Shown here: in pieces, positions 8,002 through 14,326 of the stretch | How the letters are laid out: each line of letters starts with the position of its first letter | How positions within the stretch are numbered: the stretch's first letter is position 1 | Source of the DNA: Acidimicrobiaceae bacterium | GTDB lineage: Bacteria; Actinomycetota; Acidimicrobiia; Acidimicrobiales; RAAP-2 | Length of the DNA stretch: 17,770 nucleotides | Assembly: GCA_030838245.1 (NCBI GenBank) | Contig: JAUTXB010000186.1 | Span: forward strand, 1 to 17,770 | Direction of reading: 5' to 3' | Made by a program: the position numbers and the translations under genes | Notes under the pieces: generated by a model | The model's input: only the letters and a program-made list of their open reading frames with translations | What the model was told of the DNA's origin: nothing | The model's database searches: none

Positions 8002-8205
8002 GATGAAGTCACCCTCCTCTATCGGCCAGCAACGTGCCGTTCGCGTGTCGAACCCCGGCCACCCTAATCACGGAGGACCGACCGCTGCTAAGGGGCGCCA
8101 CCTCAGGACCCCTCCAAGTGGGGTACCGCAGAACCCGTTCCTTGCCCTCGGCGCCTGAGCGGGATTACAGTGTAATCTCTACCCGGGGGAGAGGCTGAGA
8201 CACAC
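8002..8205. promoter_or_regulatory. Divergent intergenic region between the MDR gene and the ACAD operon
   Basis: This 204-base gap must hold promoters for both directions. It contains the MDR Shine-Dalgarno site, a minus-strand TAGGGT hexamer at 8061-8066 that could be a -10 element, a weak ACCCC/GGGGT hairpin at 8108-8124, and the strong inverted repeat at 8163-8177. No open frame here looks like a gene. Confidence 0.45.
8163..8177. promoter_or_regulatory. Perfect inverted repeat, likely TetR-type operator, overlapping the operon promoter
   Basis: GATTACA-G-TGTAATC is a perfect 7-base inverted repeat with one central base. It is AT-rich in a GC-rich setting and lies 28 bases before the ACAD start. 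TGTAAT (8171-8176), or the overlapping TAATCT (8173-8178), could serve as the -10 element, so a bound protein would block transcription. Size and symmetry suit a TetR-family operator, and a TetR gene lies in the downstream operon. The link between the two is inference. Confidence 0.55.
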
Positions 8206-9501
8206 GTGGGTTGGGATTTCGAGACCGATGCCGAGTTCGCCGAGCAGCTGGCTTGGATGCGCTCCTTCATTGACCGTGAGCTGATTCCCCTCGAGCCGAT
8301 CTTCGACGAACTGCCGCCGGAGGAATGGCGGGTGGCCAAGGGGTATCTGCAGGATCAAGTGAAAGCGCAGGGCCTGTGGGGCGCTTTCCTCGACCCGAAG
8401 CTCGGAGGAAGCGGCTTCGGGCAACTGAAGTTGGCCCTGATGTCGGAGATCATCGGCCGGTGCATGATGTCGATGACCATCTTCGGGGTCCAGGCTCCCG
8501 ACAGCGGGAACATGGAGCTCCTGGCCCATGGGGCCACCGACGACCAGAAGGAACGCTGGCTCTGGCCCAACCTTCGTGGCGAGATATCCAGTGCCTTCGC
8601 GCTCACCGAGCCATTTCTCGCCGGTTCGGACCCCACCGTCATCGGCACGACCGCCGTCTCCGACGGCGACGAATGGGTGATCAATGGGCACAAGTGGTTC
8701 ATCACCAACGCCTCGGTCGCCGACATCGTGCTGGTGTTCGCCGAGACCAGCCCAGAGGGCCGTCCCCACCATCATGCTTCGGTCTTCATCGTGCCGGCGG
8801 GGACGCCAGGCATGGAGATCGTCCGAGATATCGGGACCATGGCCCATCCCGAAGCTGTGTACGGGCGCCCGGGGAACCACGCCGAGATCGTCTTCCGTGA
8901 CTGCCGCATACCGGCCGACCACTTGATCGGCCAGGCCGGAGACGGCTTCGTGCTCGCCCAGCAACGCCTGGGGGGCGGCCGGATCCATCACGCCATGCGT
9001 TGGCTGGGGATGGCGCAGCGATCCCTCGACATCATGGGCGAGCGGGCCGTGTCCCGCACGTCGCACGGGAAACTTCTGGCCCAGCACCAGATGATCCAGG
9101 ACTACGTCGCCCTCTCCCACACGGAGATCCAGGCCGCCCGCCTCCTGACCTTCCAGACGGCATGGAAGGTCGACAAGTACGGGGCCGCCGCCGTTCGAGC
9201 CGACCTGGGAATGGTCAAGGCTCACGTATCCAAGGTCGTCTTGGCAGTGCTCGACCGGACGATCCAAGTGTGCGGGGCCCTGGGCTACTCGAGTGATCTG
9301 CCGGTGGAGGCGTGGTACCGATCCACCCGCTTCGGGCCGATCGGCGATGGTCCCGACGAGCTGCACAAGTCGGTGCTCGCCCGCACGCTGTTGAAGGGTT
9401 ACCGCCCGGTCGAGGGATGGCCGACCGAGCACATCCCCAGCCGTCGGCCGGCCGCCGAAGCGCGATGGGCCGAATTGCGCGTCGGCGCGGGGCTGGGGTG
9501 A
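8206..9501 (+). CDS. Acyl-CoA dehydrogenase, ACAD10/ACAD11-like (LvaC-type candidate)
   Basis: A 431-residue flavin acyl-CoA dehydrogenase. Domain order is normal: an N-terminal helical region, a middle domain with ALTEPFLAGSDPT (132-144) and INGHKWFITNAS (159-170), and a C-terminal helical domain. The stretch LGGGRIHHAMRWLGMAQRSLD (255-275) and the end QVCGALGYSSDLP (354-366) closely resemble human ACAD10/11. At the place of the usual catalytic Tyr-Glu-Gly the protein has Gly-Asp381-Gly-Pro-Asp-Glu, as ACAD11 does. That branch, and LvaC of levulinate catabolism, remove a phosphate from 4-phospho-acyl-CoA rather than perform ordinary dehydrogenation. The partner kinase follows after nine bases. 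The start is a GTG with GGGGGAGAGG upstream. It is the first gene of a likely six-gene operon. An ordinary ACAD activity remains possible. Confidence 0.92.
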   Translation: MGWDFETDAEFAEQLAWMRSFIDRELIPLEPIFDELPPEEWRVAKGYLQDQVKAQGLWGAFLDPKLGGSGFGQLKLALMSEIIGRCMMSMTIFGVQAPDSGNMELLAHGATDDQKERWLWPNLRGEISSAFALTEPFLAGSDPTVIGTTAVSDGDEWVINGHKWFITNASVADIVLVFAETSPEGRPHHHASVFIVPAGTPGMEIVRDIGTMAHPEAVYGRPGNHAEIVFRDCRIPADHLIGQAGDGFVLAQQRLGGGRIHHAMRWLGMAQRSLDIMGERAVSRTSHGKLLAQHQMIQDYVALSHTEIQAARLLTFQTAWKVDKYGAAAVRADLGMVKAHVSKVVLAVLDRTIQVCGALGYSSDLPVEAWYRSTRFGPIGDGPDELHKSVLARTLLKGYRPVEGWPTEHIPSRRPAAEARWAELRVGAGLG

Positions 9502-9510
9502 CGGTGGTCA

Positions 9511-10530
9511 ATGAGCACTGATGCGCTCGAGGGCTACCTCGATGAGCGGCTGGGTGGGCGGGTCCCGATAAGGTTGGAACCGATCAAGGGCGGCGGCTCG
9601 TGCGAGGTGTTCGCCCTCGACCGCGGTGCGTGCCAATGGGTGCTGCGGAGGGCTCCCCGCCACGCCAGCTCGGCCACCGCACACGATGTCCTGCGTGAGT
9701 TCCGCATCCTCGACGCCATCAAGGACGAGCCCGTCCGTATCGCCCGGCCCGTCCTGTCGTGCAGTGACGTCGACGTCTTCGAGGCGCCCTTTTATGTGAT
9801 GGAGCGCATTCCCGGGTCGCCCGTCCGCGCTTCTGTGCCCGCCGGCTGGGCCGCGGCACCCGAGACGCACGGAACGGCCCTCGAGGAGCTCATCGATGCT
9901 CTGGTGGCGATCCACACCGTCGACTGGGAGGCCTGCGGGCTGGGCGATCTGGCCCGGACCGGTGACTATCTGCCCCGACAACTGACACGCTGGCTCACCC
10001 AGCTCGACAGCTACGGCGGGCGGGACCTGCCCGGAGCCCGTCGGATCGCCGACTGGCTCGGTGAGCATCGTCCCGTCACCCAGGCGAGCGCCCTCTGCCA
10101 CGGTGACTACAAGCTCGACAACGTCCTGTTCGCAGCCGACGCACCGCCTCGGCTGCTTGCCGTTGTCGACTGGGAGATGGCATCGATCGGCGATCCCTTG
10201 GTCGACCTAGCCTGGGCCCTGATCTTCCACCCGGGGCCGGAAGGAACCATGCCCCTCGGGAGGGCGAAGGATCCGAAGTTTGCCCTCGACCACCTCCCCG
10301 ACCGCCAGGTGCTGGTCGAGCGCTACGCCCTGGGATCGGGTCGCGACGCGTCGGCGATCGATTGGTACGACGTGTTCGCCCGGTGGAAGCTGGCCATCGT
10401 CCTCGAGGGCAGCTATGCCAAGCATCAGCGCGGGCTCTCCGACAATCCAGTGCATGAGTTCTTCGGGCATCAGGTCGACCTGCTGGTCGACAGTGCAATG
10501 AGGATCCTCGAACACAAAGGGGTGGCATGA
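9511..10530 (+). CDS. APH-fold phosphotransferase, ACAD10/11 kinase-domain-like (LvaA-type candidate)
   Basis: A 339-residue small-molecule kinase with the aminoglycoside phosphotransferase fold. The N-lobe contains KGGGSCEVFAL (26-36) and a WVLRR strand (43-47). The catalytic loop is HGDYKLDNVLF (197-207) with Asp199 as base, and the metal-binding Asp220 sits in VVDWEMASIGDP. This set matches the kinase domain of mammalian ACAD10/11 and of bacterial LvaA rather than antibiotic-resistance enzymes. Those proteins phosphorylate the 4-hydroxyl of 4-hydroxyacyl-CoAs. The gene starts nine bases after the ACAD stop without a strong ribosome binding site, so translational coupling is likely. Side by side with an ACAD11-like gene, it would recreate the human fusion as two proteins. 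The substrate is unproven. Confidence 0.9.
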   Translation: MSTDALEGYLDERLGGRVPIRLEPIKGGGSCEVFALDRGACQWVLRRAPRHASSATAHDVLREFRILDAIKDEPVRIARPVLSCSDVDVFEAPFYVMERIPGSPVRASVPAGWAAAPETHGTALEELIDALVAIHTVDWEACGLGDLARTGDYLPRQLTRWLTQLDSYGGRDLPGARRIADWLGEHRPVTQASALCHGDYKLDNVLFAADAPPRLLAVVDWEMASIGDPLVDLAWALIFHPGPEGTMPLGRAKDPKFALDHLPDRQVLVERYALGSGRDASAIDWYDVFARWKLAIVLEGSYAKHQRGLSDNPVHEFFGHQVDLLVDSAMRILEHKGVA

Positions 10531-10532
10531 CC

Positions 10533-10542
10533 GGTTCGAACC
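10533..10542. promoter_or_regulatory. Perfect 10-base palindrome in the kinase-MDR gap
   Basis: GGTTCGAACC lies just after the kinase stop, in the 67-base gap before the next gene. ATCCGG is repeated directly at 10564 and 10578 in the same gap. Together they could mark an internal promoter or operator. No -10 hexamer is convincing, so this may be chance. Confidence 0.18.
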
Positions 10543-10597
10543 CATGTCGTCATCGGGGAGCCGATCCGGCTTTCCCATCCGGACCGAGGGGGCGCTG

Positions 10598-11575
10598 ATG
10601 CGTGCCTGGCAGGTACACGACAAGGGGGAGCCGATCGAGGTCCTGCGCTCCGTCACGATCGACCCGCCCCAGCCCGGCCCCGGCCAGATCCGCGTCCGGG
10701 TCACCGCGGCAGGGATCGGGCTTCCGGACGTGCTCATGTGCCGTCATACCTACCCACTCACGCCGCCGGTGCCCTTTGTCCCCGGACAAGAGGTTTCGGG
10801 CGTGGTCACCGCGGTCGGTGACGGTGTGGACGCGTCGGTGGGCGAACGGGTCATGGCGGTGACCGCGTTTCAGGACGGGTTCGGCTCCTTCGCCGAGGAA
10901 TGCCTGGTTCTGGCCTCCTCTGCCTTCGCTGTACCCGACGGGGTCGCCGATGTGGAGGCGGCCGGGTTCTGGATCCCCCACCTCACCGCGTGGATCGGGC
11001 TGGTCGACCGTGGCCACCTCGCTGGTGACGAGTGGCTTGCCGTACTCGGCGCCAGTGGCGGGAGCGGGATCGCCGCCGTCCAGCTCGGGCGCTTGCTCGG
11101 CGGGCGCGTCATCGCCATTGTCGGCGACGAGGACCGGGCGGCGTTTTGCCGATCACTTGGCGCCGAGGCGACGCTGAACCACCGCGACGGCCCGCTGGCC
11201 CCCGCGCTGCGCGAGCTCACCGGCGGCCGTGGCACCGACGTGATCTACGACCCGGTCGGAGGTCGACTGGCCGAGGACGCCGCCGGTGCGCTGGCCCGGC
11301 ACGGCCGGTGGCTGGCCGTGGGATTCGCCAGCGGGACATGGGCGAAAGCCGAAACGCACCAATTGGTATGGGCCAATGCCGCGCTGATGGGGGTGTTGGC
11401 CGCTGGTTACAGCCGAGCCGAGCTCGACGACATCCATGCCCGCCTGGCTGCTCTGGTCGGCGAGGGAGGGTTGCGCAATGCGGTGACCGAGCGGGTCGCG
11501 TTCGACGATCTCCCCGGTGCGCTTCAGCGCCTGGCTGATCGGCGGGTCATCGGCAAGATGGTCATGGTGCCATGA
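10598..11575 (+). CDS. Zinc-independent MDR family oxidoreductase (QOR-like)
   Basis: A 325-residue medium-chain reductase and the third of its family in the window, less like the other two than they are like each other. The cofactor loop is LGASGGSGIAAVQLG (150-164), with Ser and Ile in place of the usual AxGGVGS residues. The chain ends in QRLADRRVIGKMVMV. No zinc ligands are seen. ATG at 10598 is chosen over the upstream ATG at 10544, because GAGGGGG sits five bases before it and the family N-terminus MRAWQV begins there. It is the third gene of the operon and could reduce an enone or enoyl-CoA formed by the ACAD/kinase pair. That role is inference. Confidence 0.9.
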   Translation: MRAWQVHDKGEPIEVLRSVTIDPPQPGPGQIRVRVTAAGIGLPDVLMCRHTYPLTPPVPFVPGQEVSGVVTAVGDGVDASVGERVMAVTAFQDGFGSFAEECLVLASSAFAVPDGVADVEAAGFWIPHLTAWIGLVDRGHLAGDEWLAVLGASGGSGIAAVQLGRLLGGRVIAIVGDEDRAAFCRSLGAEATLNHRDGPLAPALRELTGGRGTDVIYDPVGGRLAEDAAGALARHGRWLAVGFASGTWAKAETHQLVWANAALMGVLAAGYSRAELDDIHARLAALVGEGGLRNAVTERVAFDDLPGALQRLADRRVIGKMVMVP

Positions 11576-11598
11576 CCGACGAAAGGGAGGCCTGAACC

Positions 11599-12249
11599 GT
11601 GGCCCGGCAATCCGAGCTCGAGCTCGACGCCCACGAGATCGTCTCGGCCGCGGTTGCCATCTTCAGGGAATCGGGCCTCGACGCGGTCAGTATGCGGAGT
11701 GTGTCCACTCGGCTCGGGGTGTCTCCCGTCCCGCTCTACAGCCGGGTGGGGAACAAAGATGCGCTGGTCGATGCCATCGCCGACCGCTTGCTGGTCGACT
11801 TGGCCCCATCGGGCGCCGACGACGAATCATGGGAGGAGTATGCCGCCCGTTGGGCGGCCGAGCTTCGGGCCCGCTTGCGCCAAGCCCGTGACAGCCGGCT
11901 CATCCTCTCGCTGGGGCGAAACGCCTACGTGGAAGCGTCTCTTCCCCTGGTGGCGGCGCTGCGGCGTTCCGGGTGTGCCCCCGACGCGGCCATGCAGGCC
12001 TGCCGCCTCCTCATGTGGGCCGTCGTCGGCTTTGGCGCGGTCGAGACCGGCGCCGAGCCCGGAGGGCGTCGCCGGCGCCGGGGTCGCCCCGGTGGCGACC
12101 CGACGGGCGTCACCAGTGCCGAGGTCGATGCCCTGTTCGACCTCCACGTGGGCTACGTGATCGAGGGCATCGCCGCCGATCTCGCCGCAGATCTCGCCGC
12201 AGAACGCTCCGGCGCCCCTGAGCGGATCCGTCGAGGCGCTCGTCGGTGA
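11599..12249 (+). CDS. TetR-family transcriptional regulator
   Basis: A 216-residue TetR-type repressor. The N-terminal DNA-binding domain is clear: IVSAAVAIFRESGLDAVSMR (14-33) is followed by the recognition helix region LGVSPVPLYSRVGNKDALVDAI (39-60). The C-terminal ligand domain is poorly conserved, as usual. An arginine-rich segment at residues 157-164 reads RRRRRGRP, an AT-hook-like core that is unusual in this family. The end carries a duplicated 12-base unit (12178-12201) giving AADLAADLAAE. The start is a GTG with GGGAGG eight bases upstream. Its stop overlaps the next start as GTGA, so the two are coupled. Being in the middle of the operon, it probably acts on the inverted repeat at 8163-8177; the ligand may be a pathway CoA thioester. 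This is inferred. Confidence 0.92.
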   Translation: MARQSELELDAHEIVSAAVAIFRESGLDAVSMRSVSTRLGVSPVPLYSRVGNKDALVDAIADRLLVDLAPSGADDESWEEYAARWAAELRARLRQARDSRLILSLGRNAYVEASLPLVAALRRSGCAPDAAMQACRLLMWAVVGFGAVETGAEPGGRRRRRGRPGGDPTGVTSAEVDALFDLHVGYVIEGIAADLAADLAAERSGAPERIRRGARR

Positions 12250-12995
12250 CCATCCCCAGCCTGAGCGCGGCCGGGAAGGTCGTTGTCGTCACTGGTGCCA
12301 GCAAAGGCTTGGGCCGGGCCATGGCGTTGGGGTTTGCCGAGGCCGGTGCCGACGTGGTCGTCGCCAGTCGCAAGTTGGAGCAGTGCCAGAGTGTGGCAGA
12401 CGAGGTCCGCGCCCTGGGACGCCAAGCCCTGGCCGTGCGGTGCCATGTCGGCGATTGGGACCAATGTGAGGCACTGGTGGACGCTGCTGTCGCTCAGTTC
12501 GGGCGGATCGACGTCTTGGTCAACAATGCCGGCATCGCACCCGTCCCGCCCTCACTGCTCGGTGTCACGGCCGACTTGTTCGACAAGACGATCGCAGTGA
12601 ACCTCCGTGGCCCCCTCCGCCTCACCGCGCTGGCCGCCGAGCACATGCCTTCGGGTGGATCGGTGATCAACATCAGCTCCAAGGCGGCACTGCAACCCAC
12701 CTCGTTCACGGTGGTCTACGCCGCGGCCAAGGCTGGGCTGAACGCCCTCACCAAGGCGGCGGCACACGAGTTCGGTCCGAGGGGCATCCGGGTGAACGCC
12801 ATCGTGTGCGGCACGTTCCACACCGACAGTTTCGCCAGCTCGATGCCATCGGACGAGGCGCAAGCCGAGATGGCATCACGGATCAGCCTGGGCCGGATCG
12901 CCTCGGCCGACGAGATCGTGGGCACGGCGCTCTACCTGGCCAGTGATGCGTCCTCCTACCTGACCGGGGACCTGGTCGTGCTGGACGGCGGCTGA
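12246..12995 (+). CDS. Short-chain dehydrogenase/reductase
   Basis: A 249-residue classical SDR. The cofactor motif TGASKGLG is at 16-23, NNAG at 93-96, and the catalytic residues are Ser145, Tyr158 and Lys162 (YAAAK). The Ser-Arg pair at 41-42, after the second strand, suggests NADPH preference. The C-terminal GDLVVLDGG is typical of 3-oxoacyl-ACP reductase-like and other alcohol-forming SDRs. It starts with a GTG that overlaps the TetR stop by four bases. In this operon it could reduce a keto-acyl substrate or oxidise a hydroxy one, comparable to the SDR LvaD of levulinate catabolism. Family membership alone does not show the substrate. Confidence 0.93.
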   Translation: MTIPSLSAAGKVVVVTGASKGLGRAMALGFAEAGADVVVASRKLEQCQSVADEVRALGRQALAVRCHVGDWDQCEALVDAAVAQFGRIDVLVNNAGIAPVPPSLLGVTADLFDKTIAVNLRGPLRLTALAAEHMPSGGSVINISSKAALQPTSFTVVYAAAKAGLNALTKAAAHEFGPRGIRVNAIVCGTFHTDSFASSMPSDEAQAEMASRISLGRIASADEIVGTALYLASDASSYLTGDLVVLDGG

Positions 12996-13078
12996 GCACC
13001 GGCGGTGGAGGGACAGGCGAGGACGCCACGAGGACTGCCAGGGCCTATGGAAGAGACGAACGAGTGGAGGAGCGACCG

Positions 13079-13951
13079 ATGACAGATGTACCGAACGACC
13101 TGTTCGGCCCGGGACGGGTGGCGGTGGTGACCGGAGCGGCCAGCGGGATCGGGCGCGCCCTGGCCATGGCCTTTGCCGACGCCGGGTCCGCCGTCGTGGT
13201 CGGCGATGTCGATGGACCGGGGGCGGAGGCTGTCGCTGCCGTGATCCGGGACGGCGGGGGTGGGGCCGAGGCCGTGCCCGTCAATGTGGCTGATGCCGCG
13301 TCGGTCGAGGAGCTGGCGGCGCGCACGGTGGCCCGGTTCGGGCGGGTCGACGTGCTCTGCAACAACGCCGGCGTCTCGACGTTCAACCTGATCCAGGACC
13401 AGACCCTCGAGGATTGGCGTTGGGTGTTCGACGTCAACCTGTGGGGGGTGGTGCACGGCGTGCAGAGCTTCTTGCCCGTGTTTCGCCGCCAAGGCACCGC
13501 TGCACACATCGTCAACACGGCATCGATTGCCGGACTGCTGAGCGGCGTTGCCTTTATCGGCCCCTATGCCGCCACCAAGACCGCGGTGGTGTCGATCTCC
13601 GAGACGCTCAACCAGGAGTGTGCCATCGCCGGGCTACCTATCGGCATCAGCGTGTTGTGCCCGAGCTCTGTCGATACCCGGGTCATGGAGTCCGAGCGCT
13701 CTCGTCCTGCGAAACAAGGCATGGAAGAGCGAACGGAGTCGGCCGAGGCGGTGCGGCTGGCGATCCGCGACTCCTTCACCGGGCCCACCGGGCTGACCCC
13801 CGAGGAAGTGGCGCAACGCACCCTGGAGGCAATCCGGGCCGGAGAGTTCTGGATCATCACCCATCCGGGGGAGCGATCCGCGGTGGAGGCTCGCTTCACC
13901 ACTGCACTTGCTCATTTCCCTCCGATCGGCTCTCCGGAGGGAACGGACTGA
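13079..13951 (+). CDS. Short-chain dehydrogenase/reductase
   Basis: A 290-residue classical SDR that is only distantly like the previous gene. It has TGAASGIG (18-25), Asp43 after the second strand (VGDVD, suggesting NAD preference), NNAG (95-98) and the catalytic residues Ser149, Tyr163 and Lys167 (YAATK). It is about 40 residues longer than the first SDR at the C-terminus, where a region around LTPEEVAQRTLEAIRAGEF is common in the longer SDR branch. ATG at 13079 is chosen over the GTG at 13064, because the GTG lies inside the GTGGAGGAG stretch that provides the Shine-Dalgarno site. It sits 83 bases after the first SDR and is probably the last gene of the operon. Opposite cofactor preferences for the two SDRs would allow keto/hydroxy interconversion, but this is inference. 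Confidence 0.92.
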   Translation: MTDVPNDLFGPGRVAVVTGAASGIGRALAMAFADAGSAVVVGDVDGPGAEAVAAVIRDGGGGAEAVPVNVADAASVEELAARTVARFGRVDVLCNNAGVSTFNLIQDQTLEDWRWVFDVNLWGVVHGVQSFLPVFRRQGTAAHIVNTASIAGLLSGVAFIGPYAATKTAVVSISETLNQECAIAGLPIGISVLCPSSVDTRVMESERSRPAKQGMEERTESAEAVRLAIRDSFTGPTGLTPEEVAQRTLEAIRAGEFWIITHPGERSAVEARFTTALAHFPPIGSPEGTD

Positions 13952-14119
13952 GAAGGACACTCGGCGAGCGGCACGAGGTCCGCATCGTTGCGTGCGGTGA
14001 TTGCGGAGCCGTGCCGACCGATGAACGTGGGCGCTTGGACGCCGCCGGCGGGACGGCGGGCATCTGCTTCGGGCCATACGCCGACTGCCGTCGCCCTGAC
14101 CTCGACCGATGAGTTTGGG

Positions 14120-14146
14120 GGGTCCCCGTCGTCTCAACGGGGACCC
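14120..14146 (+). terminator. Strong GC-rich hairpin after the ACAD-kinase operon
   Basis: GGGTCCCCGT pairs perfectly with ACGGGGACCC around a seven-base loop (CGTCTCA), ten base pairs in all. GTT on the left and AAC on the right could add pairs across a small bulge. There is no T-tract, as is common for actinobacterial terminators. It lies 169 bases after the last SDR and 181 bases before the exporter gene. It could end the operon, or act as an attenuator in the exporter leader. Confidence 0.6.
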
Positions 14147-14314
14147 AACTACCACAAGAAATGAGACGAACGATGTTCGCCTTCCGCAATGACAACGGCA
14201 ACGGGGGGGAGCCGAGGTGACCTGGAACGGCAATGGCCAACAAGGAGGGCGAGACGGTGGCCGTTCGCTCGGAAGTGTGGACATCCGAGTGACCGCACCG
14301 GGCGCCGTTTACGG

Positions 14315-14320
14315 TAACTT
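14315..14320 (+). promoter_or_regulatory. Candidate -10 element for a leaderless exporter transcript
   Basis: TAACTT (TAnnnT) is followed by six bases (GCCGAC) and the GTG at 14327, which has no nearby Shine-Dalgarno site. The spacing is the same as at 5692-5697 and 17072-17077. If it is used, the upstream tiny frames would not be on this transcript. Confidence 0.45.
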
Positions 14321-14326
14321 GCCGAC

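Larger units (their letters stand above)
13952..14326 (+). other. 375-base intergenic region with hairpin, tiny ORFs and the exporter promoter
   Basis: No convincing full-size gene lies here. It contains the strong hairpin at 14120-14146. Two tiny frames then follow, 14161-14220 (19 codons plus stop) and 14217-14330 (37 codons plus stop), each overlapping the next start as GTGA, the second reaching the exporter's own start. AACGGCAA is repeated at about 14194 and 14224. The front part, up to 14112, includes an open stretch encoding CGDCGA and CFGPYADC, a zinc-ribbon-like cysteine pattern, but with no usable start codon. A candidate -10 hexamer lies at 14315-14320. Confidence 0.5.

Noticed and set aside
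8041..8068. tRNA-like GGGGTTCGA on the minus strand in the divergent gap
   Set aside because: The T-arm lacks its pairing half, and no acceptor, D or anticodon stems can be folded around it.
8179..9432. 417-codon antisense frame over the ACAD11-like gene
   Set aside because: It mirrors a gene with clear family motifs and has no domain or ribosome binding site of its own.
9511..10530. Aminoglycoside resistance gene
   Set aside because: The fold is shared, but motifs and the ACAD neighbour fit the ACAD10/11-LvaA kinase branch, not antibiotic phosphotransferases.
10544..10597. Upstream ATG at 10544 as start of the third MDR gene
   Set aside because: It has no ribosome binding site, and the family N-terminus and GAGGGGG site point to the ATG at 10598.
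12178..12201. Tandem 12-base repeat GATCTCGCCGCA inside the TetR gene
   Set aside because: Two in-frame copies only, encoding AADLAADLAAE at a helical C-terminus. Likely replication slippage without special function.
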